From Crossaster papposus (lineage: Eukaryota > Echinodermata > Asteroidea > Velatida > Solasteridae), in assembly GCA_037893245.1 (NCBI GenBank), contig JBAIAA010000599.1:930001-994000 (forward strand): a stretch of 64,000 bases of DNA. Reading direction: 5' to 3'. Positions within the stretch are counted from its first letter, which is position 1. Each line of letters begins with the position of its first letter. The notes beneath the pieces were generated by a model. It did no database searches. It had not been told where the DNA came from and saw nothing but the letters and a program-made list of their open reading frames with translations. A program made the position numbers and the translations under genes. Positions 11,393 to 23,758 of this stretch are shown in pieces.

Positions 11393-11448
11393 GACTGCGA
11401 GGGCATTCACTGTGCAGAGCAGAATAGTGAGTGTTCCCATCACAGTGT
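11393..11448 (+). repeat. 56-bp monomer class (reference copy)
   Basis: This monomer has two extra bases after GACTG, giving GACTGCGAGGGC or GACTGTGAGAGC where the canonical form reads GACTGAGAGC. Many 56-bp copies also carry CATTCAC for CAGTCAC, and some have GTGCAGAGCAG for GTGCTGAGCAG. These units recur through the array, often 164, 218, 272 or 326 bp apart (two to five 54-bp units plus 56). Examples are 1104 to 1430 (326), 1430 to 1702 (272), 10177 to 10449 (272), 10449 to 10667 (218) and 14371 to 14535 (164). Each shifts the reading frame and ends the open frames. Confidence 0.92.
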
Positions 11449-11508
11449 GACTGAGAGCTGTCAATGTGCTGAGCAGAATAGTGAGTGTTCACATCACAGT
11501 ACGACTGA

Positions 11509-13086
11509 GAGCTGTCATTGTGCTGAACAGAATAGTGAGTGTTCCCACAACGGTGTGACTGAGAGCAGTCATTATGCTGAGCAGAATAGTGAGTGTTCCA
11601 ATCACAGTATGGCTAAGAGCAGTCACTCTGCTGAGCAGAATATTGAGTGTTCCCATCACAGTGTGACTGAGAGCTATCGTTGTGCTGAACAGAATAGTGA
11701 GTGTTCCCACCACAGTGTGACTGAGAGCAGTCACTGTGCTGAGCAGAATAGTAAGTGTTCCCATCACAGTGTGACTGTGAGAGCATTCACTGTGCTGAGC
11801 AGAATAGTGAGTGTTCCCATCACAGTGTGACTGAGAGCAGTCACTGTGCTGAGCAAAATAGTGAGTGTTCCCATCACAGTGTGACTGAGAGCAGTCACTG
11901 TGTTGGACAGAATAGTGAGTGTTCCTATCACAGTGTGACTGAGAGCTGTCAATGTGCTGAGCAGAATAGTAAGTGTTCACATCACAGTGTGGCTGAGAGC
12001 AGTCACTGTGCTGAGCAGAATAGTGAGTGTTCCCATCACAGTGTGACTGCGAGGGCATTCACTGTGCAGAGCAGAATAGTGAGTGTTGCCATCACAGTGT
12101 GACTGGGAGCAGTCACTGTGCTGAACAGAATAGTGAGTGTTCCCATCACAGTGTGACTGAGAGCTGTCAACGTGCTGAGCAGAATAGTAAGTGTTCACAC
12201 TACAGTATGACTGAGAGCAGTCACTGTGCTGAGCAGAATAGTGAGTGTTCCCATCCCAATGTGACTGCGAGAGCATTCACTGTGCTGAACAGAATAGTGA
12301 GTGTTCCCATCACAGTGTGACTGAGAGCTGTGAATGTGCTGAGCAGAATAGTAAGTGTTCACACCACAGTGTGACTGAGAGCTGTCAATGTGCTGAGCAG
12401 AATAGTGAGTGTTCACATCACAGTACGACTGAGAGCAGTCACTGTGCTGTGCACAATAGTGAGTGTTCCCATCACAGTGTGACTGCGAGAGCAATCATTG
12501 TGCAGAGCAGAATAGTGAGTGTTCCCATCACAGTGTTATAGAGAGCTCTCATCGTGCTGAGCAGAATAGTGAGTGTTCCCATCACAGTGTGACTGAGAGC
12601 AGTCCCTATGCTGAGCAAATTAGTAAGTGTTCCCATCACAGTGTGACTGTGAGAGCATTCACTGTGCTGAGCAGAATAGTGAGTGTTCCGGTCACACTGT
12701 CACTGAGAGCTCTCATTGTGCTGAGCAGAATAGTGAGTGTTCCCATCACAGTGTGACTGAGAGCAGTCACTGTGCTGAGCAAAATAGTGAGTGTTCCCAT
12801 CACAATGTGACTGAGAGCAGTCACTGTGCTGAACAGAATAGTGAGTGTTCCCATCACAGTGTGACTGAGAGCTGTTAATGTGCTGAGCAGAATAGTAAGT
12901 GTTCACATCACAGTGTGACTGAGAGCAGTCACTGTGCTGAGCAGAATAGTGAGTGTTCCCATCACAGTGTGACTGCGAGGGCATTCACTGTGCAGAGCAG
13001 AATAGTGAGTGTTCCCATCACAGTGTGACTGAGAGCTGTCAATGTGCTGAGCAGAATAGTGAGTGTTCACATCACAGTACGACTGA
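11509..13086 (+). repeat. C-type HOR, 1,578-bp copy 2
   Basis: This is the same monomer order as copy 1 at +1,578. Private changes include CAACGTGCTGAG (about 12169), CATCCCAATG (12251), CACAATAGTG (12452), CATCGTGCTG (12549) and CCGGTCAC (12687), so copies have begun to diverge singly. Confidence 0.9.
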
Positions 13087-13586
13087 GAGCTGTCATTGTG
13101 CTGAACAGAATAGTGAGTGTTCCCACAACGGTGTGACTGAGAGCAGTCATTATGCTGAGCAGAATAGTGAGTGTTCCAATCACAGTATGGCTAAGAGCAG
13201 TCACTCTGCTGAGCAGAATATTGAGTGTTCCCATCACAGTGTGACTGAGAGCTATCGTTGTGCTGAACAGAATAGTGAGTGTTCCCACCACAGTGTGACT
13301 GAGAGCAGTCACTGTGCTGAGCAGAATAGTAAGTGTTCCCATCACAGTGTGACTGTGAGAGCATTCACTGTGCTGAGCAGAATAGTGAGTGTTCCCATCA
13401 CAGTGTGACTGAGAGCAGTCACTGTGCTGAGCAAAATAGTGAGTGTTCCCATCACAGTGTGACTGAGAGCAGTCACTGTGTTGGACAGAATAGTGAGTGT
13501 TCCTATCACAGTGTGACTGAGAGCTGTCAATGTGCTGAGCAGAATAGTAAGTGTTCACATCACAGTGTGGCTGAGAGCAGTCACTG
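13087..13586 (+). repeat. C-type HOR, truncated copy 3
   Basis: The copy follows the 1,578-bp unit to about 13586, then jumps from CACAGTGTGGCTGAGAGCAG directly to the CTGTGCTGTGCACAAGAG monomer. In copies 1 and 2 about 430 bp separate these two points (10413 to 10861 and 11991 to 12439). It is therefore an internal deletion joining in-register monomers. Confidence 0.84.
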
Positions 13587-14160
13587 TGCTGTGCACAAGA
13601 GTGAGTGTTCCCATCACAGTGTGACTGCGAGAGCAATCATTGTGCAGAGCAGAATAGTGAGTGTTCCCATCACAGTGTAACAGAGAGCAGTCACTGTGCT
13701 GAGCAGAATAGTGAGTGTGCCCATCACAGTATGACTGTGAGAGCAGTCACTGTGCTGAGCAGAATAGTGAGTGTTCCCATTACAGTGTGACTGTGAGAGC
13801 AGTCACTGTGCTGAGCAGAATAGTGAATGTTCCCAAGACAGTGTGACTGAGAGCAGTCACTTCGCAAAGCAAAATAGTGAGTGTTCCAATCACAGTATGA
13901 CTAAGAGCAGTCACTGTGCTGAGCAGAATAGTGAGTGTTCCCTTCACAGTGTGACTGAGAGCTGTCATTGTGCTGAACAGAATAGTGAGTGTTCCCACAA
14001 CAGTGTGACTGAGAGCTGTTAATGTGCTGAGCAGAATAGTAAGTGTTCACATCACAGTGTGACTGAGAGCAGTCACTGTGCTGAACAGAATAGTGAGTGT
14101 TCCCACCACAGTGTGACTGCGAGGGCATTCACTGTGCAGAGCAGAATAGTGAGTGTTCCC
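13587..14160 (+). repeat. C-to-D transition with TTCGCAAAG monomers
   Basis: The segment holds GTAACAGAGAGC, CCCATCACAGTATGACTG, CACTTCGCAAAGCAAAATAG and CCCTTCACAG monomers. CACTTCGCAAAGC is one of the most divergent monomer versions and a CpG-containing landmark of D- and G-type blocks. GACAGTGTG at about 13835 is private to this copy; other copies have AACACAGTGTG. Confidence 0.8.
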
Positions 14161-16720
14161 ATCACAGTGTGACTGCGAGAGCATTCACTGTGCTGAACAG
14201 AATAGTGAGTGTTCCCATCACAGTGTGACTGAGAGCTGTGAATATGCTGAGCAGAATAGTAAGTGTTCACACCACAGTGTGACTGAGAGATGTCAATGTG
14301 CTGAGCAGAATAGTGAGTGTTCACATCACAGTACGACTGAGAGCAGTCACTGTGCAGTGCACAAGAGTGAGTGTTCCCATCACAGTGTGACTGCGAGAGC
14401 AATCATTGTGCAGAGCAGAATAGTGAGTGTTCCCATCACAGTGTTATAGAGAGCTCTCATTGTGCTGAGCAGAATAGTGAGTGTTCCCATCACAGTGTGA
14501 CTGAGAGCAGTCACTGTGCTGAGCAAATTAGTAAGTGTTCCCATCACAGTGTGACTGTGAGAGCATTCACTGTGCTGAGCAGAATAGTGAGTGTTCCCGT
14601 CACACTGTCACTGAGAGCTCTCATTGTGCTGAGCAGAATAGTGAGTGTTCCCATCACAGTGTGACTGAGAGCAGTCACTGTGCTGAACAGAATAGTGAGT
14701 GTTCCCATCACAGTGTGACTGAGAGCTGTTAATGTGCTGAGCAGAATAGTAAGTGTTCACATCACAGTGTGACTGAGAGCAGTCACTGTGCTGAGCAGAA
14801 TAGTGAGTGTTCCCATCACAGTGTGACTGCGAGGGCATTCACTGTGCAGAGCAGAATAGTGAGTGTTCCCATCACAGTGTGACTGAGAGCTGTCAATGTG
14901 CTGAGCAGAATAGTGAGTGTTCACATCACAGTACGACTGAGAGCAGTCACTGTGCTGTGCACAAGAGTGAGTGTTCCCATCACAGTGTGACTGCGAGAGC
15001 AATCATTGTGCAGAGCAGAATAGTGAGTGTTCCCATCACAGTGTTACAGAGAGCAGTCACTGTGCTGAGCAGAATAGTGAGTGTGCCCATCAAAGTATGA
15101 CTGTGAGAGCAGTCACTGTGCTGAGCAGAATAGTGAGTGTTCCCATTACAGTGTGACTGTGAGAGCAGTCACTGTGCTGAGCAGAATAGTGAATGTTCCC
15201 AACACAGTGTGACTGAGAGCAGTCACTTCGCAAAGCAAAATAGTGAGTGTTCCAATCACAGTATGACTAAGAGCAGTCACTGTGCTGAGCAGAATAGTGA
15301 GTGTTCCCTTCACAGTGTGACTGAGAGCTGTCATTGTGCTGAACAGAATAGTGAGTGTTCCCACAACAGTGTGACTGAGAGCAGTCACTATGCTTAGCAG
15401 AATAGTGAGTGTTCCAATCACAGTATGGCTAAGAGCAGTCACTCTGCTGAGCAGAATATTGAGTGTTCCCATCACAGTGTGACTGAGAGCTGTCACTGTG
15501 CTGAGCAGAATAGTAAGTGTTCCCATCACAGTGTGACTGTGAGAGCATTCACTGTGCTGAGCAGAATAGTGAGTGTTCCCGTCACATTGTGACTGAGAGC
15601 TCACATTGTGCTGAGCAGAATAGTGAGTGTTCCCATCACAGTGTGACTGAGAGCAGTCACTGTGCTGAGCAAAATAGTGAGTGTTGCCATCACAGTGTGA
15701 CTGAGAGCAGTCACTGTGCTGAACAGAATAGTGAGTGTTCCCATCACAGTGTGACTGAGAGCTGTTAATGTGCTGAGCAGAATAGTAAGTGTTCACATCA
15801 CAGTGTGACTGAGAGCTGTCAATGTGCTGAGCAGAATAGTGAGTGTTCACATCACAGTACGACTGAGAGCAGTCACTGTGCTGTGCACAAGAGTGAGTGT
15901 TCCCATCACAGTGTGACTGCGAGAGCAATCATTGTGCAGAGCAGAATAGTGAGTGTTCGCATCACAGTGTTATAGAGAGCTCTCATTGTGCTGAGCAGAA
16001 TAGTGAGTGTTCCCATCACAGTGTGACTGAGAGCAGTCACTATGCTGAGCAAATTAATAAGTGTTCCCATCACAGTGTGACTGTGAGAGCATTCACTGTG
16101 CTGAGCAGAATAGTGAGTGTTCCCGTCACACTGTCACTGAGAGCTCTCATTGTGCTGAGCAGAATAGTGAGTGTTCCCATCACAGTGTGACTGAGAGCAG
16201 TCACTGTGCTGAGCAAAATAGTGAGTGTTCCCATCACAATGTGACTGAGAGCAGTCACTGTGCTGAACAGAATAGTGAGTGTTCCCATCACAGTGTGACT
16301 GAGAGCTGTTAATGTGCTGAGCAGAATAGTAAGTGTTCACATCACAGTGTGACTGAGAGCAGTCACTGTGCTGAGCAGAATAGTGAGTGTTCCCATCACA
16401 GTGTGACTGCGAGGGCATTCACTGTGCAGAGCAGAATAGTGAGTGTTCCCATCACAGTGTGACTGAGAGCTGTCAATGTGCTGAGCAGAATAGTGAGTGT
16501 TCACATCACAGTACGACTGAGAGCTGTCATTGTGCTGAACAGAATAGTGAGTGTTCCCACAACAGTGTGACTGAGAGCAGTCACTCTGCTGAGAAGAATA
16601 TTGAGTGTTCCCATCACAGTGTGACTGAGAGCTATCGTTGAGCTGAACAGAATAGTGAGTGTTCCCACCACAGTGTGACTGAGAGCAGTCACTGTGCTGA
16701 GCAGAATAGTGAGTATTCCC
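14161..16720 (+). repeat. D-type HOR, 2,560-bp copy 1
   Basis: At least nine landmarks recur at exactly +2,560 and +5,120: 14371, 14535, 14807, 14971, 15137, 15517, 15897, 16061 and 16387. The unit is itself compound: the CTGTGCACAAGAG / GTTATAGAGAGC segment at 14371 recurs inside it at 15897. A CTATCGTTGAGCTGAAC monomer near 16630 carries a TGA stop. Confidence 0.93.
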
Positions 16721-19280
16721 ATCACAATGTGACTGCGAGAGCATTCACTGTGCTGAACAGAATAGTGAGTGTTCCCATCACAGTGTGACTGAGAGCTGTG
16801 AATATGCTGAGCAGAATAGTAAGTGTTCACACCACAGTGTGACTGAGAGATGTCAATGTGCTGAGCAGAATAGTGAGTGTTCACATCACAGTACGACTGA
16901 GAGCAGTCACTGTGCAGTGCACAAGAGTGAGTGTTCCCATCACAGTGTGACTGCGAGAGCAATCATTGTGCAGAGCAGAATAGTGAGTGTTCCCATCACA
17001 GTGTTATAGAGAGCTCTCATTGTGCTGAGCAGAATAGTGAGTGTTCCCATCACAGTGTGACTGAGAGCAGTCACTGTGCTGAGCAAATTAGTAAGTGTTC
17101 CCATCACAGTGTGACTGTGAGAGCATTCACTGTGCTGAGCAGAATAGTGAGTGTTCCCGTCACACTGTCACTGAGAGCTCTCATTGTGCTGAGCAGAATA
17201 GTGAGTGTTCCCATCACAGTGTGACTGAGAGCAGTCACTGTGCTGAACAGAATAGTGAGTGTTCCCATCACAGTGTGACTGAGAGCTGTTAATGTGCTGA
17301 GCAGAATAGTAAGTGTTCACATCACAGTGTGACTGAGAGCAGTCACTGTGCTGAGCAGAATGGTGAGTGTTCCCATCACAGTGTGACTGCGAGGGCATTC
17401 ACTGTGCAGAGCAGAATAGTGAGTGTTCCCATCACAGTGTGACTGAGAGCTGTCAATGTGCTGAGCAGAATAGTGAGTGTTCACATCACAGTACGACTGA
17501 GAGCAGTCACTGTGCTGTGCACAAGAGTGAGTGTTCCCATCACAGTGTGACTGCGAGAGCAATCATTGTGCAGAGCAGAATAGTGAGTGTTCCCATCACA
17601 GTGTTACAGAGAGCAGTCACTGTGCTGAGCAGAATAGTGAGTGTGCCCATCAAAGTATGACTGTGAGAGCAGTCACTGTGCTGAGCAGAATAGTGAGTGT
17701 TCCCATTACAGTGTGACTGTGAGAGCAGTCACTGTGCTGAGCAGAATAGTGAATGTTCCCAACACAGTGTGACTGAGAGCAGTCACTTCGCAAAGCAAAA
17801 TAGTGAGTGTTCCAATCACAGTATGACTAAGAGCAGTCACTGTGCTGAGCAGAATAGTGAGTGTTCCCTTCACAGTGTGACTGAGAGCTGTCATTGTGCT
17901 GAACAGAATAGTGAGTGTTCCCACAACAGTGTGACTGAGAGCAGTCACTATGCTTAGCAGAATAGTGAGTGTTCCAATCACAGTATGGCTAAGAGCAGTC
18001 ACTCTGCTGAGCAGAATATTGAGTGTTCCCATCACAGTGTGACTGAGAGCTGTCACTGTGCTGAGCAGAATAGTAAGTGTTCCCATCACAGTGTGACTGT
18101 GAGAGCATTCACTGTGCTGAGCAGAATAGTGAGTGTTCCCGTCACATTGTGACTGAGAGCTCACATTGTGCTGAGCAGAATAGTGAGTGTTCCCATCACA
18201 GTGTGACTGAGAGCAGTCACTGTGCTGAGCAAAATAGTGAGTGTTGCCATCACAGTGTGACTGAGAGCAGTCACTGTGCTGAACAGAATAGTGAGTGTTC
18301 CCATCACAGTGTGACTGAGAGCTGTTAATGTGCTGAGCAGAATAGTAAGTGTTCACATCACAGTGTGACTGAGAGCTGTCAATGTGCTGAGCAGAATAGT
18401 GAGTGTTCACATCACAGTACGACTGAGAGCAGTCACTGTGCTGTGCACAAGAGTGAGTGTTCCCATCACAGTGTGACTGCGAGAGCAATCATTGTGCAGA
18501 GCAGAATAGTGAGTGTTCGCATCACAGTGTTATAGAGAGCTCTCATTGTGCTGAGCAGAATAGTGAGTGTTCCCATCACAGTGTGACTGAGAGCAGTCAC
18601 TATGCTGAGCAAATTAATAAGTGTTCCCATCACAGTGTGACTGTGAGAGCATTCACTGTGCTGAGCAGAATAGTGAGTGTTCCCGTCACACTGTCACTGA
18701 GAGCTCTCATTGTGCTGAGCAGAATAGTGAGTGTTCCCATCACAGTGTGACTGAGAGCAGTCACTGTGCTGAGCAAAATAGTGAGTGTTCCCATCACAAT
18801 GTGACTGAGAGCAGTCACTGTGCTGAACAGAATAGTGAGTGTTCCCATCACAGTGTGACTGAGAGCTGTTAATGTGCTGAGCAGAATAGTAAGTGTTCAC
18901 ATCACAGTGTGACTGAGAGCAGTCACTGTGCTGAGCAGAATAGTGAGTGTTCCCATCACAGTGTGTCTGCGAGGGCATTCACTGTGCAGAGCAGAATAGT
19001 GAGTGTTCCCATCACAGTGTGACTGAGAGCTGTCAATGTGCTGAGCAGAATAGTGAGTGTTCACATCACAGTACGACTGAGAGCTGTCATTGTGCTGAAC
19101 AGAATAGTGAGTGTTCCCACAACAGTGTGACTGAGAGCAGTCACTCTGCTGAGAAGAATATTGAGTGTTCCCATCACAGTGTGACTGAGAGCTATCGTTG
19201 AGCTGAACAGAATAGTGAGTGTTCCCACCACAGTGTGACTGAGAGCAGTCACTGTGCTGAGCAGAATAGTGGGTATTCCC
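16721..19280 (+). repeat. D-type HOR, 2,560-bp copy 2
   Basis: This copy is nearly identical to copy 1. Differences I found are AATGGTGAG at 17360 (AATAGTGAG in copy 1), GTGTGTCTGCGAG near 18963 and GGGTATTCCC near 19271. The 17360 change is shared with copy 3 at 19920, so copies 2 and 3 are the closer pair. Confidence 0.93.
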
Positions 19281-21640
19281 ATCACAATGTGACTGCGAGA
19301 GCATTCACTGTGCTGAACAGAATAGTGAGTGTTCCCATCACAGTGTGACTGAGAGCTGTGAATATGCTGAGCAGAATAGTAAGTGTTCACACCACAGTGT
19401 GACTGAGAGATGTCAATGTGCTGAGCAGAATAGTGAGTGTTCACATCACAGTACGACTGAGAGCAGTCACTGTGCAGTGCACAAGAGTGAGTGTTCCCAT
19501 CACAGTGTGACTGCGAGAGCAATCATTGTGCAGAGCAGAATAGTGAGTGTTCCCATCACAGTGTTATAGAGAGCTCTCATTGTGCTGAGCAGAATAGTGA
19601 GTGTTCCCATCACAGTGTGACTGAGAGCAGTCACTGTGCTGAGCAAATTAGTAAGTGTTCCCATCACAGTGTGACTGTGAGAGCATTCACTGTGCTGAGC
19701 AGAATAGTGAGTGTTCCCGTCACACTGTCACTGAGAGCTCTCATTGTGCTGAGCAGAATAGTGAGTGTTCCCATCACAGTGTGACTGAGAGCAGTCACTG
19801 TGCTGAACAGAATAGTGAGTGTTCCCATCACAGTGTGACTGAGAGCTGTTAATGTGCTGAGCAGAATAGTAAGTGTTCACATCACAGTGTGACTGAGAGC
19901 AGTCACTGTGCTGAGCAGAATGGTGAGTGTTCCCATCACAGTGTGACTGCGAGGGCATTCACTGTGCAGAGCAGAATAGTGAGTGTTCCCATCACAGTGT
20001 GACTGAGAGCTGTCAATGTGCTGAGCAGAATAGTGAGTGTTCACATCACAGTACGACTGAGAGCAGTCACTGTGCTGTGCACAAGAGTGAGTGTTCCCAT
20101 CACAGTGTGACTGCGAGAGCAATCATTGTGCAGAGCAGAATAGTGAGTGTTCCCATCACAGTGTTACAGAGAGCAGTCACTGTGCTGAGCAGAATAGTGA
20201 GTGTGCCCATCAAAGTATGACTGTGAGAGCAGTCACTGTGCTGAGCAGAATAGTGAGTGTTCCCATTACAGTGTGACTGTGAGAGCAGTCACTGTGCTGA
20301 GCAGAATAGTGAATGTTCCCAACACAGTGTGACTGAGAGCAGTCACTTCGCAAAGCAAAATAGTGAGTGTTCCAATCACAGTATGACTAAGAGCAGTCAC
20401 TGTGCTGAGCAGAATAGTGAGTGTTCCCTTCACAGTGTGACTGAGAGCTGTCATTGTGCTGAACAGAATAGTGAGTGTTCCCACAACAGTGTGACTGAGA
20501 GCAGTCACTATGCTTAGCAGAATAGTGAGTGTTCCAATCACAGTATGGCTAAGAGCAGTCACTCTGCTGAGCAGAATATTGAGTGTTCCCATCACAGTGT
20601 GACTGAGAGCTGTCACTGTGCTGAGCAGAATAGTAAGTGTTCCCATCACAGTGTGACTGTGAGAGCATTCACTGTGCTGAGCAGAATAGTGAGTGTTCCC
20701 GTCACATTGTGACTGAGAGCTCACATTGTGCTGAGCAGAATAGTGAGTGTTCCCATCACAGTGTGACTGAGAGCAGTCACTGTGCTGAGCAAAATAGTGA
20801 GTGTTGCCATCACAGTGTGACTGAGAGCAGTCACTGTGCTGAACAGAATAGTGAGTGTTCCCATCACAGTGTGACTGAGAGCTGTTAATGTGCTGAGCAG
20901 AATAGTAAGTGTTCACATCACAGTGTGACTGAGAGCTGTCAATGTGCTGAGCAGAATAGTGAGTGTTCACATCACAGTACGACTGAGAGCAGTCACTGTG
21001 CTGTGCACAAGAGTGAGTGTTCCCATCACAGTGTGACTGCGAGAGCAATCATTGTGCAGAGCAGAATAGTGGGTGTTCCCATCACAGTGTTATAGAGAGC
21101 TCTCATTGTGCTGAGCAGAATAGTGAGTGTTCCCATCACAGTGTGACTGAGAGCAGTCACTATGCTGAGCAAATTAATAAGTGTTCCCATCACAGTGTGA
21201 CTGTGAGAGCATTCACTGTGCTGAGCAGAATAGTGAGTGTTCCCGTCACACTGTCACTGAGAGCTCTCATTGTGCTGAGCAGAATAGTGAGTGTTCCCAT
21301 CACAGTGTGACTGAGAGCAGTCACTGTGCTGAGCAAAATAGTGAGTGTTCCCATCACAATGTGACTGAGAGCAGTCACTGTGCTGAACAGAATAGTGAGT
21401 GTTCCCATCACAGTGTGACTGAGAGCTGTTAATGTGCTGAGCAGAATAGTAAGTGTTCACATCACAGTGTGACTGAGAGCAGTCACTGTGCTGAGCAGAA
21501 TAGTGAGTGTTCCCATCACAGTGTGACTGCGAGGGCATTCACTGTGCAGAGCAGAATAGTGAGTGTTCCCATCACAGTGTGACTGAGAGCTGTCAATGTG
21601 CTGAGCAGAATAGTGAGTGTTCACATCACAGTACGACTGA
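19281..21640 (+). repeat. D-type HOR, 2,560-bp copy 3, truncated
   Basis: The copy follows the unit to about 21640. At the AGCTGTCATTGTGCTGAACAG monomer it switches to C-type continuation (CACAACGGTGTGAC at about 21677) in place of the D-type CACAACAGTGTGACTGAGAGCAGTCACTCTGCTGAGAAG. It has GGGTGTTCCC at about 21071 where copies 1 and 2 have GAGTGTTCGC. Confidence 0.9.
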
Positions 21641-22260
21641 GAGCTGTCATTGTGCTGAACAGAATAGTGAGTGTTCCCACAACGGTGTGACTGAGAGCAG
21701 TCATTATGCTGAGCAGAATAGTGAGTGTTCCAATCACAGTATGGCTAAGAGCAGTCACTCTGCTGAGCAGAATATTGAGTGTTCCCATCACAGTGTGACT
21801 GAGAGCTATCGTTGTGCTGAACAGAATAGTGAGTGTTCCCACCACAGTGTGACTGAGAGCAGTCACTGTGCTGAGCAGAATAGTAAGTGTTCCCATCACA
21901 GTGTGACTGTGAGAGCATTCACTGTGCTGAGCAGAATAGTGAGTGTTCCCGTCACATTGTGACTGAGAGCTCACATTGTGCTGAGCAGAATAGTGAGTGT
22001 TCCCATCACAGTGTGACTGAGAGCAGTCACTGTGCTGAGCAAAATAGTGAGTGTTGCCATCACAGTGTGACTGAGAGCAGTCACTGTGCTGAACAGAATA
22101 GTGAGTGTTCCCATCACAGTGTGACTGAGAGCTGTTAATGTGCTGAGCAGAATAGTAAGTGTTCACATCACAGTGTGACTGAGAGCTGTCAATGTGCTGA
22201 GCAGAATAGTGAGTGTTCACATCACAGTACGACTGAGAGCAGTCACTGTGCTGTGCACAA
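21641..22260 (+). repeat. C/D recombinant tail
   Basis: The segment begins with C-type monomers (CACAACGGTG, CTATCGTTGTGC) and from about 21887 returns to the D-type run CCCGTCACATTGTGAC, GAGCTCACATTGTG, TTGCCATC and CTGTTAATG, matching 15517-15900. The C-D junction lies within the monomers around 21830-21900. Confidence 0.8.
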
Positions 22261-23450
22261 GAGTGAGTGTTCACATCACAGTGTGACTGAGAGAGCAATC
22301 ACTGTGCAGGGCAGAATAGTGAGTGTTCCCATCGCAGTGTTACAGAGAGCAGTCACTGTGCTGAGCAGAATAGTGAGTGTTCCCATCACAGTGTTACAGA
22401 GAGCAGTCACTGTGCTGAGCACAATAGTGAGTGTTCCCATCACAGTGTGACTGTGAGAGCATTCACTGTGCAGAGCAGAATAGTGAGTGTTCCCATCACA
22501 GTGTGACTGAGAGCTGTCATTGTGCTGAACAGAATGGGGAGTGTTCCCACCACAGTGTGACTGAGAACAGTCACTGTGCTGAGCAGAATAGTAAGTGTTC
22601 CCATCACAGTGTGACTGTGAGAGCATTCACTGTGCTGAGCAGAATCGTGAGTGTTCCCGTCACAGTGTGACTGAGAGCTCTCACTGTGCTGAGCAGAATA
22701 GTGAGTGTTCCCATCATAGTGTGACTGCGAGGGCATTCACTGTGCAGAGCAGAATAGTGAGTGTTCCCATCACAGTGTGACTGAGAGCAGTCACTGTGCT
22801 GAACAGAATAGTGAGTGTTCCCATCACAGTGTGACTGAGAGCTGTCAATGAGCTGAGTAGAATAGTAAGTGTTCACATCACAGTGTGACTGAGAGAGCAA
22901 TCACTGTGCAGGGCAGAATAGTGAGTGTTCCCATCGCAGTGTTACAGAGAGCAGTCACTGTGCTGAGCAGAATAGTGAGTGTTCCCATCACAGTGTTACA
23001 GAGAGCAGTCACTGTGCTGAGCAGAATAGTAAGTGTTCACATCACAGTGTGACTGAGAGCAGTCACTGTGCTGAGCAGAATAGTGAGTGTTCCCATCACA
23101 GTGTGACTGCAAGAGCATTCACTGTGCTGAGCACAAGAGTGAGTGTTCCCATCACAGTGTGACTGTGAGAGCAGTCATTGTGCTAAGCAGAATAGAGAGT
23201 GTTCCCATCAAAGTGTGACTGCGAGTGCATTCACTGTCCAGAGCAGAATAGTGAGTGTTCCCATCACAGTGTGACTGAGAGCTGTCACTGTGCTGAGCAG
23301 AATAGTGAGTGTTCACATCACAGTGTGACTGAGAGCGGTGACTGTGCTGAGCAAAATATTGAGTGTTCCCATCACAGTGTGACTGAGAGCAGTCACTGTG
23401 CTGAACAGAATAGTGAGTGTTCCCATCACAGTGTGACTGAGAGCTGTCAT
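22261..23450 (+). repeat. E-type block rich in GTTACAGAG monomers
   Basis: Monomers here have CAGTGTTACAGAGAGCAG in place of CAGTGTGACTGAGAGCAG, with GTGCAGGGCAG, CCCATCGCAG, GAATGGGGAG, GAATCGTGAG and GAATAGAGAG variants. The order 22276, 22431, 22595 matches 52433, 52588, 52752 at +30,157 and then 53745, 53900, 54064. CAATGAGCTGAGTAG near 22848 carries in-frame stops. Confidence 0.86.
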
Positions 23451-23758
23451 TGTGCTGAACAGAATAGTGAGTGATCCCACAACGGTGTGACTGAGAGCAG
23501 TCATTATGCTGAGCAGAATAGTGAGTGTTCCAATCACAGTATGGCTAAGAGCAGTCACTCTGCTGAGCAGAATATTGAGTGTTCCCATCACAGTGTGACT
23601 GAGAGCTATCGTTGTGCTGAACAGAATAGTGAGTGTTCCCACCACAGTGTGACTGAGAGCAGTCACTGTGCTGAGCAGAATAGTGAGTGTTCCCATCACA
23701 GTGTGACTGAGAGCAGTCACTGTGCTGGACAGAATAGTGAGTGTTCCCATCACAGTGT
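23451..23758 (+). repeat. E-to-F transition
   Basis: The monomers are AGTGATCCCACAACGGTG (a private GTGATCCC for GTGTTCCC), ATTATGCTGAG, CAATCACAGTATGGC, AATATTGAG and CTATCGTTG. The same run with GTGATCCC recurs near 55048, supporting the long-range duplication of this region. Confidence 0.78.

Larger units (their letters stand above)
9931..11508 (+). repeat. C-type HOR, 1,578-bp copy 1
   Basis: The unit starts at the AGCTGTCATTGTGCTGAACAG monomer. Landmarks 10177, 10449, 10667, 10885 and 11049 recur at +1,578. It includes GTTGGACAG (about 10324), TTGCCATC (10508), CACTACAGTATGAC (10619), CTGTGCACAAGAG (10870) and GTTATAGAGAGC (10957) monomers. By eye about ten substitutions separate it from copy 2. 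Confidence 0.9.

Noticed and set aside
13860..13880. CENP-B box candidate in CACTTCGCAAAGCAAAATAG
   Set aside because: Only the TTCG core matches; the A and CGGG positions required by the consensus NTTCGNNNNANNCGGGN are not met.
14161..21640. The near-identical 2,560-bp copies as a pure assembly artefact
   Set aside because: The copies carry different single-base changes and copy 3 ends in a different context, so they are not one unit pasted three times. Copy number still needs long-read support.
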